Positions 1-6,181 of a stretch of DNA of 6,181 nucleotides are shown piece by piece. The position numbers were made by a program, and so were the translations under genes. The notes beneath the pieces were generated by a model. The model was not told the origin of the DNA and searched no databases. It saw only the letters and a list, made by a program, of their open reading frames with translations. The stretch's first letter is position 1. Each line of letters opens with the position of its first letter. Source of the DNA: an uncultured Chlorobiaceae bacterium. GTDB lineage: Bacteria > Bacteroidota > Chlorobiia > Chlorobiales > Chlorobiaceae. The stretch covers positions 1-6,181 of the forward strand of contig CAILXE010000338.1 in assembly GCA_903838095.1 (NCBI GenBank), in the 5' to 3' direction.

Positions 1-306
1 GCTCAGAGCATCAACGACAAGTTCAACATCAAGATTTCCTTTCATGATCACAACACCGGTCTCCTTGTTGACAATTTTTTTGACCGGTTTAGAGATAATT
101 CTATATCCGTGGGCTGTCAGTACTCTGGAAAATGCAGCATTTTCGGGCGATAACGGCTCTGCGGCCGGAACATAATAATTGGCTTCAACTGAAGCATACA
201 TCGAGAGAAACAATGACATCAGACGGGAGAAATCGATCTGCCACCCAAGATGGCGCTGGGTAAAGAACAGGTTTGCCCCATCAATATACACTGCCGCACT
301 GCCCAT
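1..306 (-). CDS. NYN/LabA-like (DUF88) PIN-fold protein, N-terminal part only
   Basis: The visible 102 residues are the start of the protein; the C-terminus lies beyond the left edge. Residues 6-12 (VYIDGAN) are the first strand and acidic loop of the NYN fold, with Asp9 as a metal-ligand candidate. Residues 89-100 (KGNLDVELVVDA) carry the second acidic pair, Asp93 and Asp99, in the usual spacing. NYN proteins belong to the PIN-like nuclease superfamily and are thought to cleave or process RNA in the cytoplasm. No signal peptide or membrane segment is seen. The ATG at 306 is well supported by an AAGGAG eight bases upstream, the best ribosome site in the window. The gene follows the ferrochelatase-like gene on the same strand after 95 bp, so it could be co-transcribed or have its own promoter. 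The fold assignment is fairly safe, but the substrate cannot be told from sequence. Any C-terminal partner domain is out of view. Confidence 0.85.
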   Translation of the reverse strand, partial: MGSAAVYIDGANLFFTQRHLGWQIDFSRLMSLFLSMYASVEANYYVPAAEPLSPENAAFSRVLTAHGYRIISKPVKKIVNKETGVVIMKGNLDVELVVDALS

Positions 307-314
307 ACAGCCAA

Positions 315-320
315 CTCCTT
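315..320 (-). promoter_or_regulatory. Ribosome binding site of the NYN gene
   Basis: On the minus strand this reads AAGGAG, with eight bases before the ATG at 306. It is a near-perfect Shine-Dalgarno sequence and fixes the start. It contrasts with most other genes here, which have weak or no such site. An independent strong ribosome site after a 95-bp gap suggests this gene is translated without coupling to the gene before it. Confidence 0.8.
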
Positions 321-401
321 TTCATCTCTTTTTCAGGATTGCATAACCTTTAGCTCGAACAATCAACACAGGAACTGCTTTAACCATTCAATTTGACGCA
401 A

Positions 402-1409
402 TCATCTGAAACTGATGATCTGCCGTGCGGCATCGACAACTCTTGAGGTCAGGTAAGCAGTAAAAGCGGGACTGCTGTTAACGCATGGAATAGAGATGGC
501 TTCCCGTACTGACGGTAACGAGCCAAGCTCTGAGGCCCGACGAATGGTTTCATTGCCATCAGCAAAATAACCACAACAGAAAAGGTCAACGGTCAGAGAG
601 CTCTCATCCCGAAGCGTGGCGCAGACCTCTTCAAATGAGGGTTTTGTCCACTCTCCGCCGACATTATGGTTGAGATATGCCGTCATGATACGGTCATAAG
701 AATTTCTTGGATCACCGAGAACGTATTGCTGGAGGCGCTCTGCAAACATCATGGTTTCTTCCCGTCCGGTTCGAAACTGAGGTGTCTCCCCTTTGGAATC
801 GGCAACCAGTGTGCCATGAAAGAGAAGAAGCAGCATGCGTTTGTCATCCCCGGGAGCAGGTGACATTGAGCTCTTTTCAAATAAATGATCACGATAAATG
901 GCGCAAAGCCTTTCATCGTCCCAGAACCGTCCCAGAACTTTCACCCTACAGAGTTCCTGAGAGCTTCGTGACGAGGCCAGATAATCACAAAGCAGACCAC
1001 AGGTAATACTGGTGTCAATGGGCGCCATGGAAACAATCACCTGTCCGTCACAGGCACGAGTCTCTTCAAGAATGGTTTCAACATAAGGACGCGAAGCTGA
1101 AAACGCAGCATAAACCTTAAAATCAAAGTGCTCTGATACAAAAGAAAGATCGAGAGAACGTTGCAGGGCTGCAACCTGGTCTCGCGTGATGCGGTTATGC
1201 GGTGAACACTGCGCGTCTGTACGCGATTGAATCAATTTTTTAACTGATGCCGTCACCGCTATCGCACGTTGCAGAGAACCGGGAATTGGCATCACCTGAG
1301 AGGCATGTGCAAGCGTCTGGCGCGTAACCCGATAGTTTTCCATAAACCGGGTGGTTTCCGCCTCTCCGTGCGCAGCAAGAATAACTGCTATTGTCTCTCT
1401 TGGGGCCAT
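402..1409 (-). CDS. Divergent ferrochelatase-superfamily protein (HemH-like)
   Basis: The 335-residue product has the length and two-half layout of bacterial ferrochelatase, which inserts Fe2+ into porphyrin for heme. The C-terminal half is recognisable: residues 192-200 (MLLLLFHGT) match the strand and catalytic His of the LLFSFHG motif (His198). Residues 251-259 (GGEWTKPSF) match the W-x-x-P motif, and residues 276-289 (LFCCGYFADGNETI) match the PGFvsDxxET motif with Glu287 as the catalytic Glu. The N-terminal half is unusual. NLGTP is replaced by AAHGEA (12-17), and the PLYPQYS-type segment is replaced by MAPIDTSITCG (128-138). There are ten cysteines, including a CxxxC at 137-141, but no C-terminal extension of the kind that carries a [2Fe-2S] cluster in some ferrochelatases. 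The reading frame is open to 1508, but the ATG at 1409 is preferred because the fold begins just after it and upstream starts would run deep into the adaptor gene. No clear Shine-Dalgarno is present, so translational coupling to the gene 19 bp upstream is likely. Superfamily membership is fairly sure; the metal and tetrapyrrole handled are not. Confidence 0.75.
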   Translation of the reverse strand: MAPRETIAVILAAHGEAETTRFMENYRVTRQTLAHASQVMPIPGSLQRAIAVTASVKKLIQSRTDAQCSPHNRITRDQVAALQRSLDLSFVSEHFDFKVYAAFSASRPYVETILEETRACDGQVIVSMAPIDTSITCGLLCDYLASSRSSQELCRVKVLGRFWDDERLCAIYRDHLFEKSSMSPAPGDDKRMLLLLFHGTLVADSKGETPQFRTGREETMMFAERLQQYVLGDPRNSYDRIMTAYLNHNVGGEWTKPSFEEVCATLRDESSLTVDLFCCGYFADGNETIRRASELGSLPSVREAISIPCVNSSPAFTAYLTSRVVDAARQIISFR

Positions 1410-1428
1410 CTCATGTTCATTGGGAATC

Positions 1429-2511
1429 TCAGGACTTCCTGGCGGGAATGATTCTGACCTCCATCCCCTCATGTAAATTTTTTTCGGGGGCAAGAGCAAT
1501 CTTGTCACCCTTTTTCAGCCCTTGCAGCACTTCAACAAAGGTCATGTCACTGACACCCTGCCGAATAAGCTGTTTTTTCAGTCGACCGTTTTCGACTTTC
1601 CAGACATAGGTCTGACGGTTTTCTTCGAAAAGAGAGCTTTTTTTGACCAGCAGAGCATTTGCCCTTGTATTGTAGATAATATTTGCCGTGGCGGTCATGC
1701 CTGCCTGAATATTATCCGGCGGATTGCCAAGAGTCAGATAAATCCTGGAGGTTTTGGTCACCCGGTCGGTCTGTGGGACAATACGGGAAACAACTGCAGA
1801 AAAACGCTTCTCCGGATAAGCATCAAAAGCAACCGTTGTCGCCTGGCCATTGCGAATACGTGGAATGTCAAGTTCGTCAACCTCTACAGTAACCATATAG
1901 CGAGCAGGATCAACCACCCGGGCAACAAGAGTATTGGTTGCGACATAATCGCCGGCCTTGACGTTCTGCAAGGTCAGGATTCCTGAAAATGGTGCGATAA
2001 CCGTCAATTTTTTCAGATCATCTTCCCGCATCCTCAACTGGAGTTCTTTCTGCTGAAGCAGTTCTTCGGACTGAACACTGTTTTTCTCGGCTTCTTCAAG
2101 CTCCTGACGAGATATCGCCCCTTCTGCAAAAAGATTTTTCTTTCTGGCAGAGCGAGACCTGTTATCTCTGGCAAGAGCCTGCTGTTCTGAAAAAGCTGCC
2201 CTTGCTTCACGAACAGCAAGCTGCGGCTGCAGGCTGTCGAACTGAAGAATTTTCTGACCGGCCGAGACGTGCTGACCCTCCAGTGCGCCGATATAGCTCA
2301 CCGTCCCTGAACATTCAGCGCTCAGGTTGGCAACAGCATCAGCTTCAACAAAACCGGTCGCATAGACCGCCTGAACCAACTCGGCATTCCTCACCTCACC
2401 AACCTCAAGATCGACCGTGTTGCCTCTCGTCATCAGAAACAGCACCGTAGCAATAAAAAGAACAGCAAGAGCTATCGAATATTTGGGAAGAAATTTTTGC
2501 AGGGACTTCAT
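1429..2511 (-). CDS. Periplasmic adaptor (membrane fusion protein, HlyD/AcrA/MacA type)
   Basis: A 360-residue adaptor that would link an inner-membrane pump to an outer-membrane channel. Residues 11-28 form one hydrophobic anchor after a short basic N-terminus; there is no lipobox, so it is membrane-anchored, not a lipoprotein. The first half of the split lipoyl domain is at about 66-92 (GTVSYIGALEGQHVSAGQ). A charged helical hairpin covers 95-168, rich in Glu, Gln, Arg and Lys. The second lipoyl half is at 170-200 (TVIAPFSGILTLQNVKAGDY), a beta-barrel at about 205-280, and a membrane-proximal domain at about 285-355 ending VRIIPARKS. The length and short hairpin suit an ABC-type (MacA-like) or RND-type adaptor. 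No permease or TolC-like gene is next to it: upstream is divergent hisI, downstream the ferrochelatase-like gene. The ATG lacks an evident Shine-Dalgarno. The family is clear; the transported substrate is unknown. Confidence 0.9.
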   Translation of the reverse strand: MKSLQKFLPKYSIALAVLFIATVLFLMTRGNTVDLEVGEVRNAELVQAVYATGFVEADAVANLSAECSGTVSYIGALEGQHVSAGQKILQFDSLQPQLAVREARAAFSEQQALARDNRSRSARKKNLFAEGAISRQELEEAEKNSVQSEELLQQKELQLRMREDDLKKLTVIAPFSGILTLQNVKAGDYVATNTLVARVVDPARYMVTVEVDELDIPRIRNGQATTVAFDAYPEKRFSAVVSRIVPQTDRVTKTSRIYLTLGNPPDNIQAGMTATANIIYNTRANALLVKKSSLFEENRQTYVWKVENGRLKKQLIRQGVSDMTFVEVLQGLKKGDKIALAPEKNLHEGMEVRIIPARKS

Positions 2512-2692
2512 TGGGCACGTTCGTTAAAGATTCAGCTTGGGGAAGTTACATGTTTTGAACTTTTTATCCATTCCGACCTTGTTTTTTCCAGAATTTTATG
2601 AATCTTTAGAAACATATTTATTTTCCATGCACCATTATCAGCGTCGGCGGCATGGAAAACAGGTCATCGACACCACCTAATCTACACCTTCA
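2512..2692. promoter_or_regulatory. Divergent intergenic region between adaptor gene and hisI
   Basis: This 181-bp AT-rich spacer must hold the promoters for the leftward adaptor/ferrochelatase-like unit and the rightward hisI-ubiE unit. I could not find a convincing -35/-10 pair with normal spacing on either strand. Neither flanking gene has a clear Shine-Dalgarno, and for hisI an in-frame stop (TAA at 2678-2680) excludes an upstream start. The one strong structure in it is the inverted repeat at 2621-2659, listed separately. The promoter role is inferred from gene orientation. Confidence 0.6.
2621..2659. repeat. Perfect 10-bp inverted repeat upstream of hisI
   Basis: TTTTCCATGC at 2621-2630 is the exact reverse complement of GCATGGAAAA at 2650-2659, with 19 bp between. 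Pairing does not extend in either direction. It ends 33 bp before the hisI ATG. Two readings fit: a two-site operator for a dimeric or tetrameric regulator of one or both divergent units, or a hairpin in the hisI leader RNA. There is no T-run after either arm, so it is not an intrinsic terminator. The repeat itself is certain; its function is inferred. Confidence 0.6.
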
Positions 2693-3106
2693 ATGAGCGA
2701 TAATCAAGATATCAAGAAAAGCTTTTCTGAAACGGTAAAGTTTGATGAAAAAGGACTTGTACCGGCAATTGTGCAGGATCACGAAACAGGCAAAGTGCTC
2801 ATGATGGCATGGATGAACCGCGAAAGCCTGCAAATGACGCTGGAGAAGAAGAGAGCCTGCTACTGGAGCCGCAGCCGCAAGGAGCTTTGGCTGAAGGGAG
2901 AGTCATCCGGCAACATGCAGGTGGTTCACGACATCCTGATCGACTGCGATGGCGACACTCTGCTTTTGAAAGTTTCCCAGACTGGCGGCGCCTGCCACGT
3001 CGGATACCACTCCTGCTTTTACCGGAAGGCAACCGAAGATCTCACCATGGAAATCTGTGATACCCTGATGTTTAATCCTGAAGAGGTTTATGGCAAAAAA
3101 AGCTGA
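2693..3106 (+). CDS. hisI: Phosphoribosyl-AMP cyclohydrolase
   Basis: This enzyme opens the adenine ring of phosphoribosyl-AMP, the third step of histidine synthesis, in the cytoplasm. The 137-residue length fits the monofunctional HisI; there is no fused HisE pyrophosphohydrolase domain. Conserved blocks are [15 protein letters not shown] (36-50), [19 protein letters not shown] (56-74), and the metal motif DCDGD (84-88). In the family Asp84, Asp86 and Asp88 bind Mg2+ and Cys85 helps bind Zn2+. The block [14 protein letters not shown] (98-111) supplies the other zinc cysteines, Cys101 and Cys108. All key residues are present. The ATG at 2693 is the only possible start, as an in-frame stop lies 15 bases upstream. 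No Shine-Dalgarno precedes it. It is first in a two-gene unit and overlaps ubiE by 17 bp. No other histidine gene is in view, so his genes are probably scattered in this genome. Confidence 0.97.
   Translation: MSDNQDIKKSFSETVKFDEKGLVPAIVQDHETGKVLMMAWMNRESLQMTLEKKRACYWSRSRKELWLKGESSGNMQVVHDILIDCDGDTLLLKVSQTGGACHVGYHSCFYRKATEDLTMEICDTLMFNPEEVYGKKS
3081..3086 (+). promoter_or_regulatory. Ribosome binding site of ubiE/menG inside hisI
   Basis: AAGAGG lies within the hisI coding region, only three bases before the ATG at 3090. It is a fair but tightly spaced Shine-Dalgarno and supports the start that gives a 17-bp overlap with hisI. Confidence 0.5.
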
Positions 3107-3812
3107 AACAAAGTCCCTTCTGCGGACAAAATCGAGAGGCTCAATCCGCTCTATGTTTGATGAGGTTGCGCCGACCTACGATTTTCTCAATCATCTGCTC
3201 AGTTTTGGCATCGACAACTACTGGCGGGCCAAGGCTGCCGGCAAGGCCAAACAACTGCTTGGCAACAACAGCGCCCCGAAAATCCTTGACGTCGCGACCG
3301 GAACGGGTGATCTGGCGGCCTCCATGGCAAAAATTTCCGGCGCAAAAGTGACTGCTCTGGATCTTTCTCCCGAAATGCTTGTCATTGCAAAAAAGAAGTA
3401 TCCACACATCGCGTTTCATGAGGGATATGCCGAGAAACTCCCATTCGGCAATGCCAGTTATGATGTGGTCAGTGCGGGCTTTGGTGTGAGAAATTTTGAG
3501 AATCTTGATGCGGGAATGCGAGAGTTCCACCGTGTCCTGAAACCTGGGGGGCATGCGCTTATTATCGAACCGATGATTCCGCGCAATGGAACCATGAAAG
3601 CGCTGTACCTGATTTATTTCAAAAAGGTGTTGCCGAAAATTGCAGGACTTTTCAGCAAATCGTCATTTGCTTACGATTATCTGCCGAATTCAGTCGAACA
3701 GTTTCCGCAGGCCGAAGCATTCACAACCATTCTGAAAAAAAGCGGATTCAGGAGTGCCGAGTATGTGCCGATGACCTTTGAAACCTCAATTCTCTACATC
3801 GCAAAAAAGTAG
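3090..3812 (+). CDS. menG: Demethylmenaquinone C-methyltransferase (UbiE/MenG family)
   Basis: A 240-residue class I SAM-dependent methyltransferase that adds the ring methyl in the last step of menaquinone synthesis. The family signature [20 protein letters not shown] is at 18-37. The SAM-binding motif I is [11 protein letters not shown] (66-76), followed by the acidic loop ALDLSPEM (89-96) and [19 protein letters not shown] (114-132), with VRNF and the post-motif [13 protein letters not shown] (149-161). The C-terminus SILYIAKK is typical. The residues after the last strand read IEPMIP where many UbiE proteins have EFSxP, a difference I recall from Chlorobi versions. UbiE family members can act on ubiquinone or menaquinone precursors; the menaquinone role is inferred from the likely organism and from the absence of any visible ubiquinone gene. 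It overlaps hisI, so coupled translation is likely, and it converges with ligA 18 bp downstream. The alternative symbol is ubiE. Confidence 0.95.
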   Translation: MAKKAETKSLLRTKSRGSIRSMFDEVAPTYDFLNHLLSFGIDNYWRAKAAGKAKQLLGNNSAPKILDVATGTGDLAASMAKISGAKVTALDLSPEMLVIAKKKYPHIAFHEGYAEKLPFGNASYDVVSAGFGVRNFENLDAGMREFHRVLKPGGHALIIEPMIPRNGTMKALYLIYFKKVLPKIAGLFSKSSFAYDYLPNSVEQFPQAEAFTTILKKSGFRSAEYVPMTFETSILYIAKK

Positions 3813-3850
3813 TTTGAAGAGGAGCGCCCTTCAGAGCATCTCTTCAAACT
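3803..3850 (-). terminator. Likely intrinsic terminator of ligA across the ubiE/ligA convergence
   Basis: AGTTTGAAGAG at 3811-3821 and CTCTTCAAACT at 3840-3850 pair perfectly over 11 bp, with an 18-base loop that can add two further G-C pairs. On the minus strand the stem is followed by ACTTTTTT (T-run at 3808-3803), the layout of a Rho-independent terminator. The 5' arm lies in the last ligA codons, the ligA stop (3831-3833) is in the loop, and the T-run is made by the terminal Lys codons of ubiE. On the plus strand no T-run follows, so it should work poorly for ubiE. The stem is AT-rich (4 of 11 pairs G-C), which lowers certainty. Confidence 0.65.
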
Positions 3851-5828
3851 CGTTCCCGGAAACCACCCGAACGCCAAACTTCAGCGCCTTGTCGAGCTTG
3901 CTGCCGGCATCATGACCGGCAACAACAAGAGAGGTTTTTTTACTGACTGAGTTCACCACCCTGCCTCCCCGTTCCATAACAAGATCTGATGCCTGCTGGC
4001 GGTCATACCGGTCAAGAGCGCCGGTAAAGAGCACCGTCATCCCTTCAAAATTGCGGTTCACCTGCACGGTCGATTCAGATGCACTTAATTGCACTCCCCC
4101 ATCCCGAAGCTTTTCAAGAAGATGTTGCGCGGATGGTTTGGCAAAAAAGTCGCAGATACTGTGGGCAACAACAGGCCCGATATCAGGAACAGTTGAGAGT
4201 TGATCTTCAGTTGCCTGCATCAGGGCATCAATGGAAGGATAGGCTTGCGAAAGTTCCCGGGCAGTCGCATGACCGACGTGACGAATACCAAGAGCATAGA
4301 TGAGCCGTTCATAACTTTTCGTACGACTCTCTTCAAGTGCCCGCACAAGATTTTGTGCTGACTTACGTCCCATCCGCTCAAGATTTTCGAGCTGCGGTTC
4401 CTGCAGGAAGTAGAGGTCTCCTGCATCCTTGACCAGCCTGATGGCAACAAGCTGATCAACCAGCGCTTTGCCGAGGCTTTTGATATCCATGGCATTGCGG
4501 GAGGCAAAGTGCAAAAGCCTGCCCCTGATCTGCGCCGGACACTCTCCCTCATTGGGGCAGTAATAACTCACCTCACTCTCCGCTCGTTCAAGAGGTGTCC
4601 CGCACTCAGGACAGTATGAGGGCACAACAACCGGCACAGCATCCGACGGCCTCTCCTCAAGCACGACACTGATCACCTTGGGAATCACCTCCCCTGACTT
4701 TTCAATAATGACCCGATCGTGAATCATGATGCCAAGACGCGCAATCTCGTCGAAATTATGAAGCGTCGAACGGGAAACGGTTGAACCGGCAAGAAGAACT
4801 GGCTCAAGTTCAGCAACAGGGGTAATGGTACCAAGCCGTCCAACCTGAAAAATGACATCGCAGAGTACCGTCGGTGCCTGCTGGGCCGGGTACTTGTAGG
4901 CAATTGCCCAGCGTGGACTTTTTGCTGTTGCGCCAAGTTTTTCCCACTGCGTCACGGCATTGAGTTTCAGTACAACCCCATCAGTCTCGTAAGGAAGTTT
5001 CCAGCGTTTTTCAGACCACTTGGCTATAAAGTCATTGATATCTTGCAGTTCCCAACATAAGCGATACTGCTTTCCAGTAAAAAAGCCAAGCTCTTCAAGA
5101 CGCTCCAGTCTACTGAAATGCGGAATGGATTCATCACTGATGCCTTGAAGATAATAGGCGACAAAGCTCATCCCGCGACGGGCCACTTCCGCAGAATCCT
5201 GTAACTTGAGTGAGCCTGCTGTGGCGTTGCGGGGATTTGCAAAGCGCTCCTCTTCGGGACGACTCTCGTTGAGTTGTTCAAAATCCTCTTTGCGCATGAA
5301 AACTTCACCCCGTATCTCAATCTCTCCAACATCAATGATTTTGAGGGGTATTGTCGGAATGGTTCTGATATTGGGGGTAATATCATCGCCCTGGATACCA
5401 TCGCCACGTGTTGCTCCACGAACAAGAAAGCCGTTTCGATAGAGCAGGCTTATGGCCACACCATCGAACTTCAGCTCGGCGACCATTGCCTGCTCATTTA
5501 CACCTTCAAGAGCAAGCAACTTTTTTACCCGGTTATAGAACTCTTCGACTTCACCAAGTGAATAAGTATTTGAGAGACTCAGCATGGGTTCGCGGTGAGT
5601 GACCGGCACGAACTCCTTTGTGATGGCTCCACCCACCCGTTGCGACGGGCTGTCGGGTGTCACAAGATCAGGAAACTGCTGTTCAAGCGCCATGAGCTGT
5701 TCGAGCAGCTTGTCAAACTCGTAGTCAGAAAGCTCAGGTTTCGCCTCGATATAGTAGAGATGACTATGACGCTCAATCTCTTTGCGAAGCTGCGCTATCC
5801 TTTCGGAAGCATAAATAATATCGGTCAT
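3831..5828 (-). CDS. ligA: NAD+-dependent DNA ligase
   Basis: Seals nicks in duplex DNA using NAD+, needed for Okazaki fragment joining and excision repair. The 665-residue length is full size. Domains in order: Ia NAD-binding domain with [19 protein letters not shown] (about 21-39); adenylation domain with the AMP-accepting lysine in [11 protein letters not shown] (Lys120), RGDGIQGDD (141-149), EIRGEVF (171-177), [11 protein letters not shown] (198-208) and [10 protein letters not shown] (281-290). The OB domain follows with [14 protein letters not shown] (330-343) and [10 protein letters not shown] (376-385). A four-cysteine zinc finger uses Cys406, Cys409, Cys424 and Cys430, then comes a helix-hairpin-helix region (about 440-575). 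A BRCT domain covers 593-665 ([12 protein letters not shown]). All catalytic residues appear intact. The ATG at 5828 is preferred; a GTG at 5831 directly before it would add one residue. No Shine-Dalgarno is visible, and the upstream gene stops 12 bp before, suggesting coupling. Confidence 0.98.
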   Translation of the reverse strand: MTDIIYASERIAQLRKEIERHSHLYYIEAKPELSDYEFDKLLEQLMALEQQFPDLVTPDSPSQRVGGAITKEFVPVTHREPMLSLSNTYSLGEVEEFYNRVKKLLALEGVNEQAMVAELKFDGVAISLLYRNGFLVRGATRGDGIQGDDITPNIRTIPTIPLKIIDVGEIEIRGEVFMRKEDFEQLNESRPEEERFANPRNATAGSLKLQDSAEVARRGMSFVAYYLQGISDESIPHFSRLERLEELGFFTGKQYRLCWELQDINDFIAKWSEKRWKLPYETDGVVLKLNAVTQWEKLGATAKSPRWAIAYKYPAQQAPTVLCDVIFQVGRLGTITPVAELEPVLLAGSTVSRSTLHNFDEIARLGIMIHDRVIIEKSGEVIPKVISVVLEERPSDAVPVVVPSYCPECGTPLERAESEVSYYCPNEGECPAQIRGRLLHFASRNAMDIKSLGKALVDQLVAIRLVKDAGDLYFLQEPQLENLERMGRKSAQNLVRALEESRTKSYERLIYALGIRHVGHATARELSQAYPSIDALMQATEDQLSTVPDIGPVVAHSICDFFAKPSAQHLLEKLRDGGVQLSASESTVQVNRNFEGMTVLFTGALDRYDRQQASDLVMERGGRVVNSVSKKTSLVVAGHDAGSKLDKALKFGVRVVSGNEFEEML

Positions 5829-5840
5829 CACTGAAAAAAG

Positions 5841-6181
5841 TTATCTGACTGGTGAGAGCGCCCAGCCAACAAGATTTTTTAGAAAACCAAAAGAGCCCTG
5901 CACGCCAAGTTTCTCCCAGGTTGCCATAAGCACCTTGGGATAGCGCCATCCAAGCCTCAGCATGACTATGGCAAGCTCCTCAATCTTCATCTCATCACGA
6001 AACATGGCCTGGCGGTAATGCTGTGGAAGGTCATCAAGCACAATCATCACTTCATTCATCAGGTCGTTGACAAAATTTGGTTCATCGGTTGCAGCGTTAA
6101 AACACATGTACTTCATGAGATTTGCCATAGAGGCAACATTTGGCTCATAAGCATTGATTTTTTCGAGATGCTTTTTCGAGA
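5841..6181 (-). CDS. Hypothetical protein, 5' end outside the window
   Basis: The frame is open from the right edge to the TAA at 5841-5843, giving 112 visible residues. An ATG at 6128 would give 95 residues, but it has no Shine-Dalgarno before it and 17 more open codons lie upstream (including LEKINAYEPNVAS), so I think the real start is outside the window. The sequence looks helical and soluble: an acidic stretch NFVNDLMNEVMIVLDDLPQHY, then FRDEMKIEELAIVMLRLGWRYP, ending in a hydrophobic, basic tail GFLKNLVGWALSPVR. I do not recognise a family or catalytic motif. It ends 12 bp before the ligA ATG on the same strand, so it is probably co-transcribed with ligA, though that need not mean a shared function. 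Confidence 0.65.
   Translation of the reverse strand, partial: SKKHLEKINAYEPNVASMANLMKYMCFNAATDEPNFVNDLMNEVMIVLDDLPQHYRQAMFRDEMKIEELAIVMLRLGWRYPKVLMATWEKLGVQGSFGFLKNLVGWALSPVR

Noticed and set aside
340..366. Possible promoter for the NYN gene on the minus strand (TTGATT, then TATGCA)
   Set aside because: The spacer is only 15 bp and both hexamers are weak matches, so I cannot support it as a promoter.
401..419. Short inverted repeat ATCATC/GATGAT at the end of the ferrochelatase-like gene as a terminator
   Set aside because: Only six AT-rich pairs and no T-run follows on the minus strand; it is more likely chance.
1410..1508. Longer N-terminus for the ferrochelatase-like protein, starting at 1508
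   Set aside because: It would overlap the adaptor gene by 80 bp and add a Pro-rich, non-family stretch; the conserved fold starts just after the ATG at 1409.
1522..1986. Plus-strand open frame of 154 codons opposite the adaptor gene
   Set aside because: It lies wholly antisense to a well-supported gene, has no ribosome site or family motif, and looks like a shadow frame.
2579..2610. Possible hisI promoter with TTGTTT and downstream TATGAA or TTTAGA
   Set aside because: The spacers would be about 12 or 20 bp, outside the normal range, so no specific promoter is called.
3141..3554. Minus-strand open frame of 137 codons opposite menG
   Set aside because: It is fully covered by the strongly conserved methyltransferase gene and shows no recognisable protein features.
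1..6181. CRISPR array, insertion sequence, toxin-antitoxin, phage or other defence system
   Set aside because: No direct repeats, transposase, integrase or attachment-like sequences were seen. The NYN gene alone is not enough to call a defence or toxin system.

Overview
The window is a piece of an ordinary bacterial chromosome, densely coding, with moderate GC content and no mobile element, CRISPR array, rRNA or tRNA that I can see. The HisI, MenG/UbiE and LigA proteins resemble, from memory, those of green sulfur bacteria (Chlorobiaceae, FCB group). A menaquinone-type methyltransferase and mostly poor Shine-Dalgarno sequences fit that placement. It is a recall-based inference, not a database result.

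Layout, left to right. Positions 1-306 (minus) hold the N-terminal 102 residues of a NYN/LabA-type (DUF88, PIN-like) protein running off the left edge. Positions 402-1409 (minus) encode a divergent ferrochelatase-superfamily protein. It follows by 19 bp a gene at 1429-2511 (minus) for an inner-membrane-anchored periplasmic adaptor (membrane fusion protein). These two look like one transcription unit, and the NYN gene may be read with them or separately. A 181-bp divergent spacer (2512-2692) carries a perfect 10-bp inverted repeat. Rightward from it run hisI (2693-3106) and menG/ubiE (3090-3812), overlapping by 17 bp. Converging on them from the right is ligA (3831-5828, minus), 12 bp downstream of a 5'-truncated gene of unknown function (5841 to the right edge). 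A perfect 11-bp stem followed by a T-run on the minus strand spans the ubiE/ligA convergence and looks like the ligA terminator.

Functionally the window mixes housekeeping tasks: histidine synthesis (HisI), the last step of menaquinone synthesis (MenG), DNA replication and repair (LigA), probable tetrapyrrole metal insertion (the ferrochelatase-like protein), envelope transport (the adaptor) and probable RNA processing (NYN). I found no clear evidence of a new multi-gene defence or mobile system. The points most worth a second look are the ferrochelatase-like protein with a His-Gly motif in both halves, its tight coupling to a transport adaptor that has no permease beside it, and two well-formed inverted repeats at gene boundaries.
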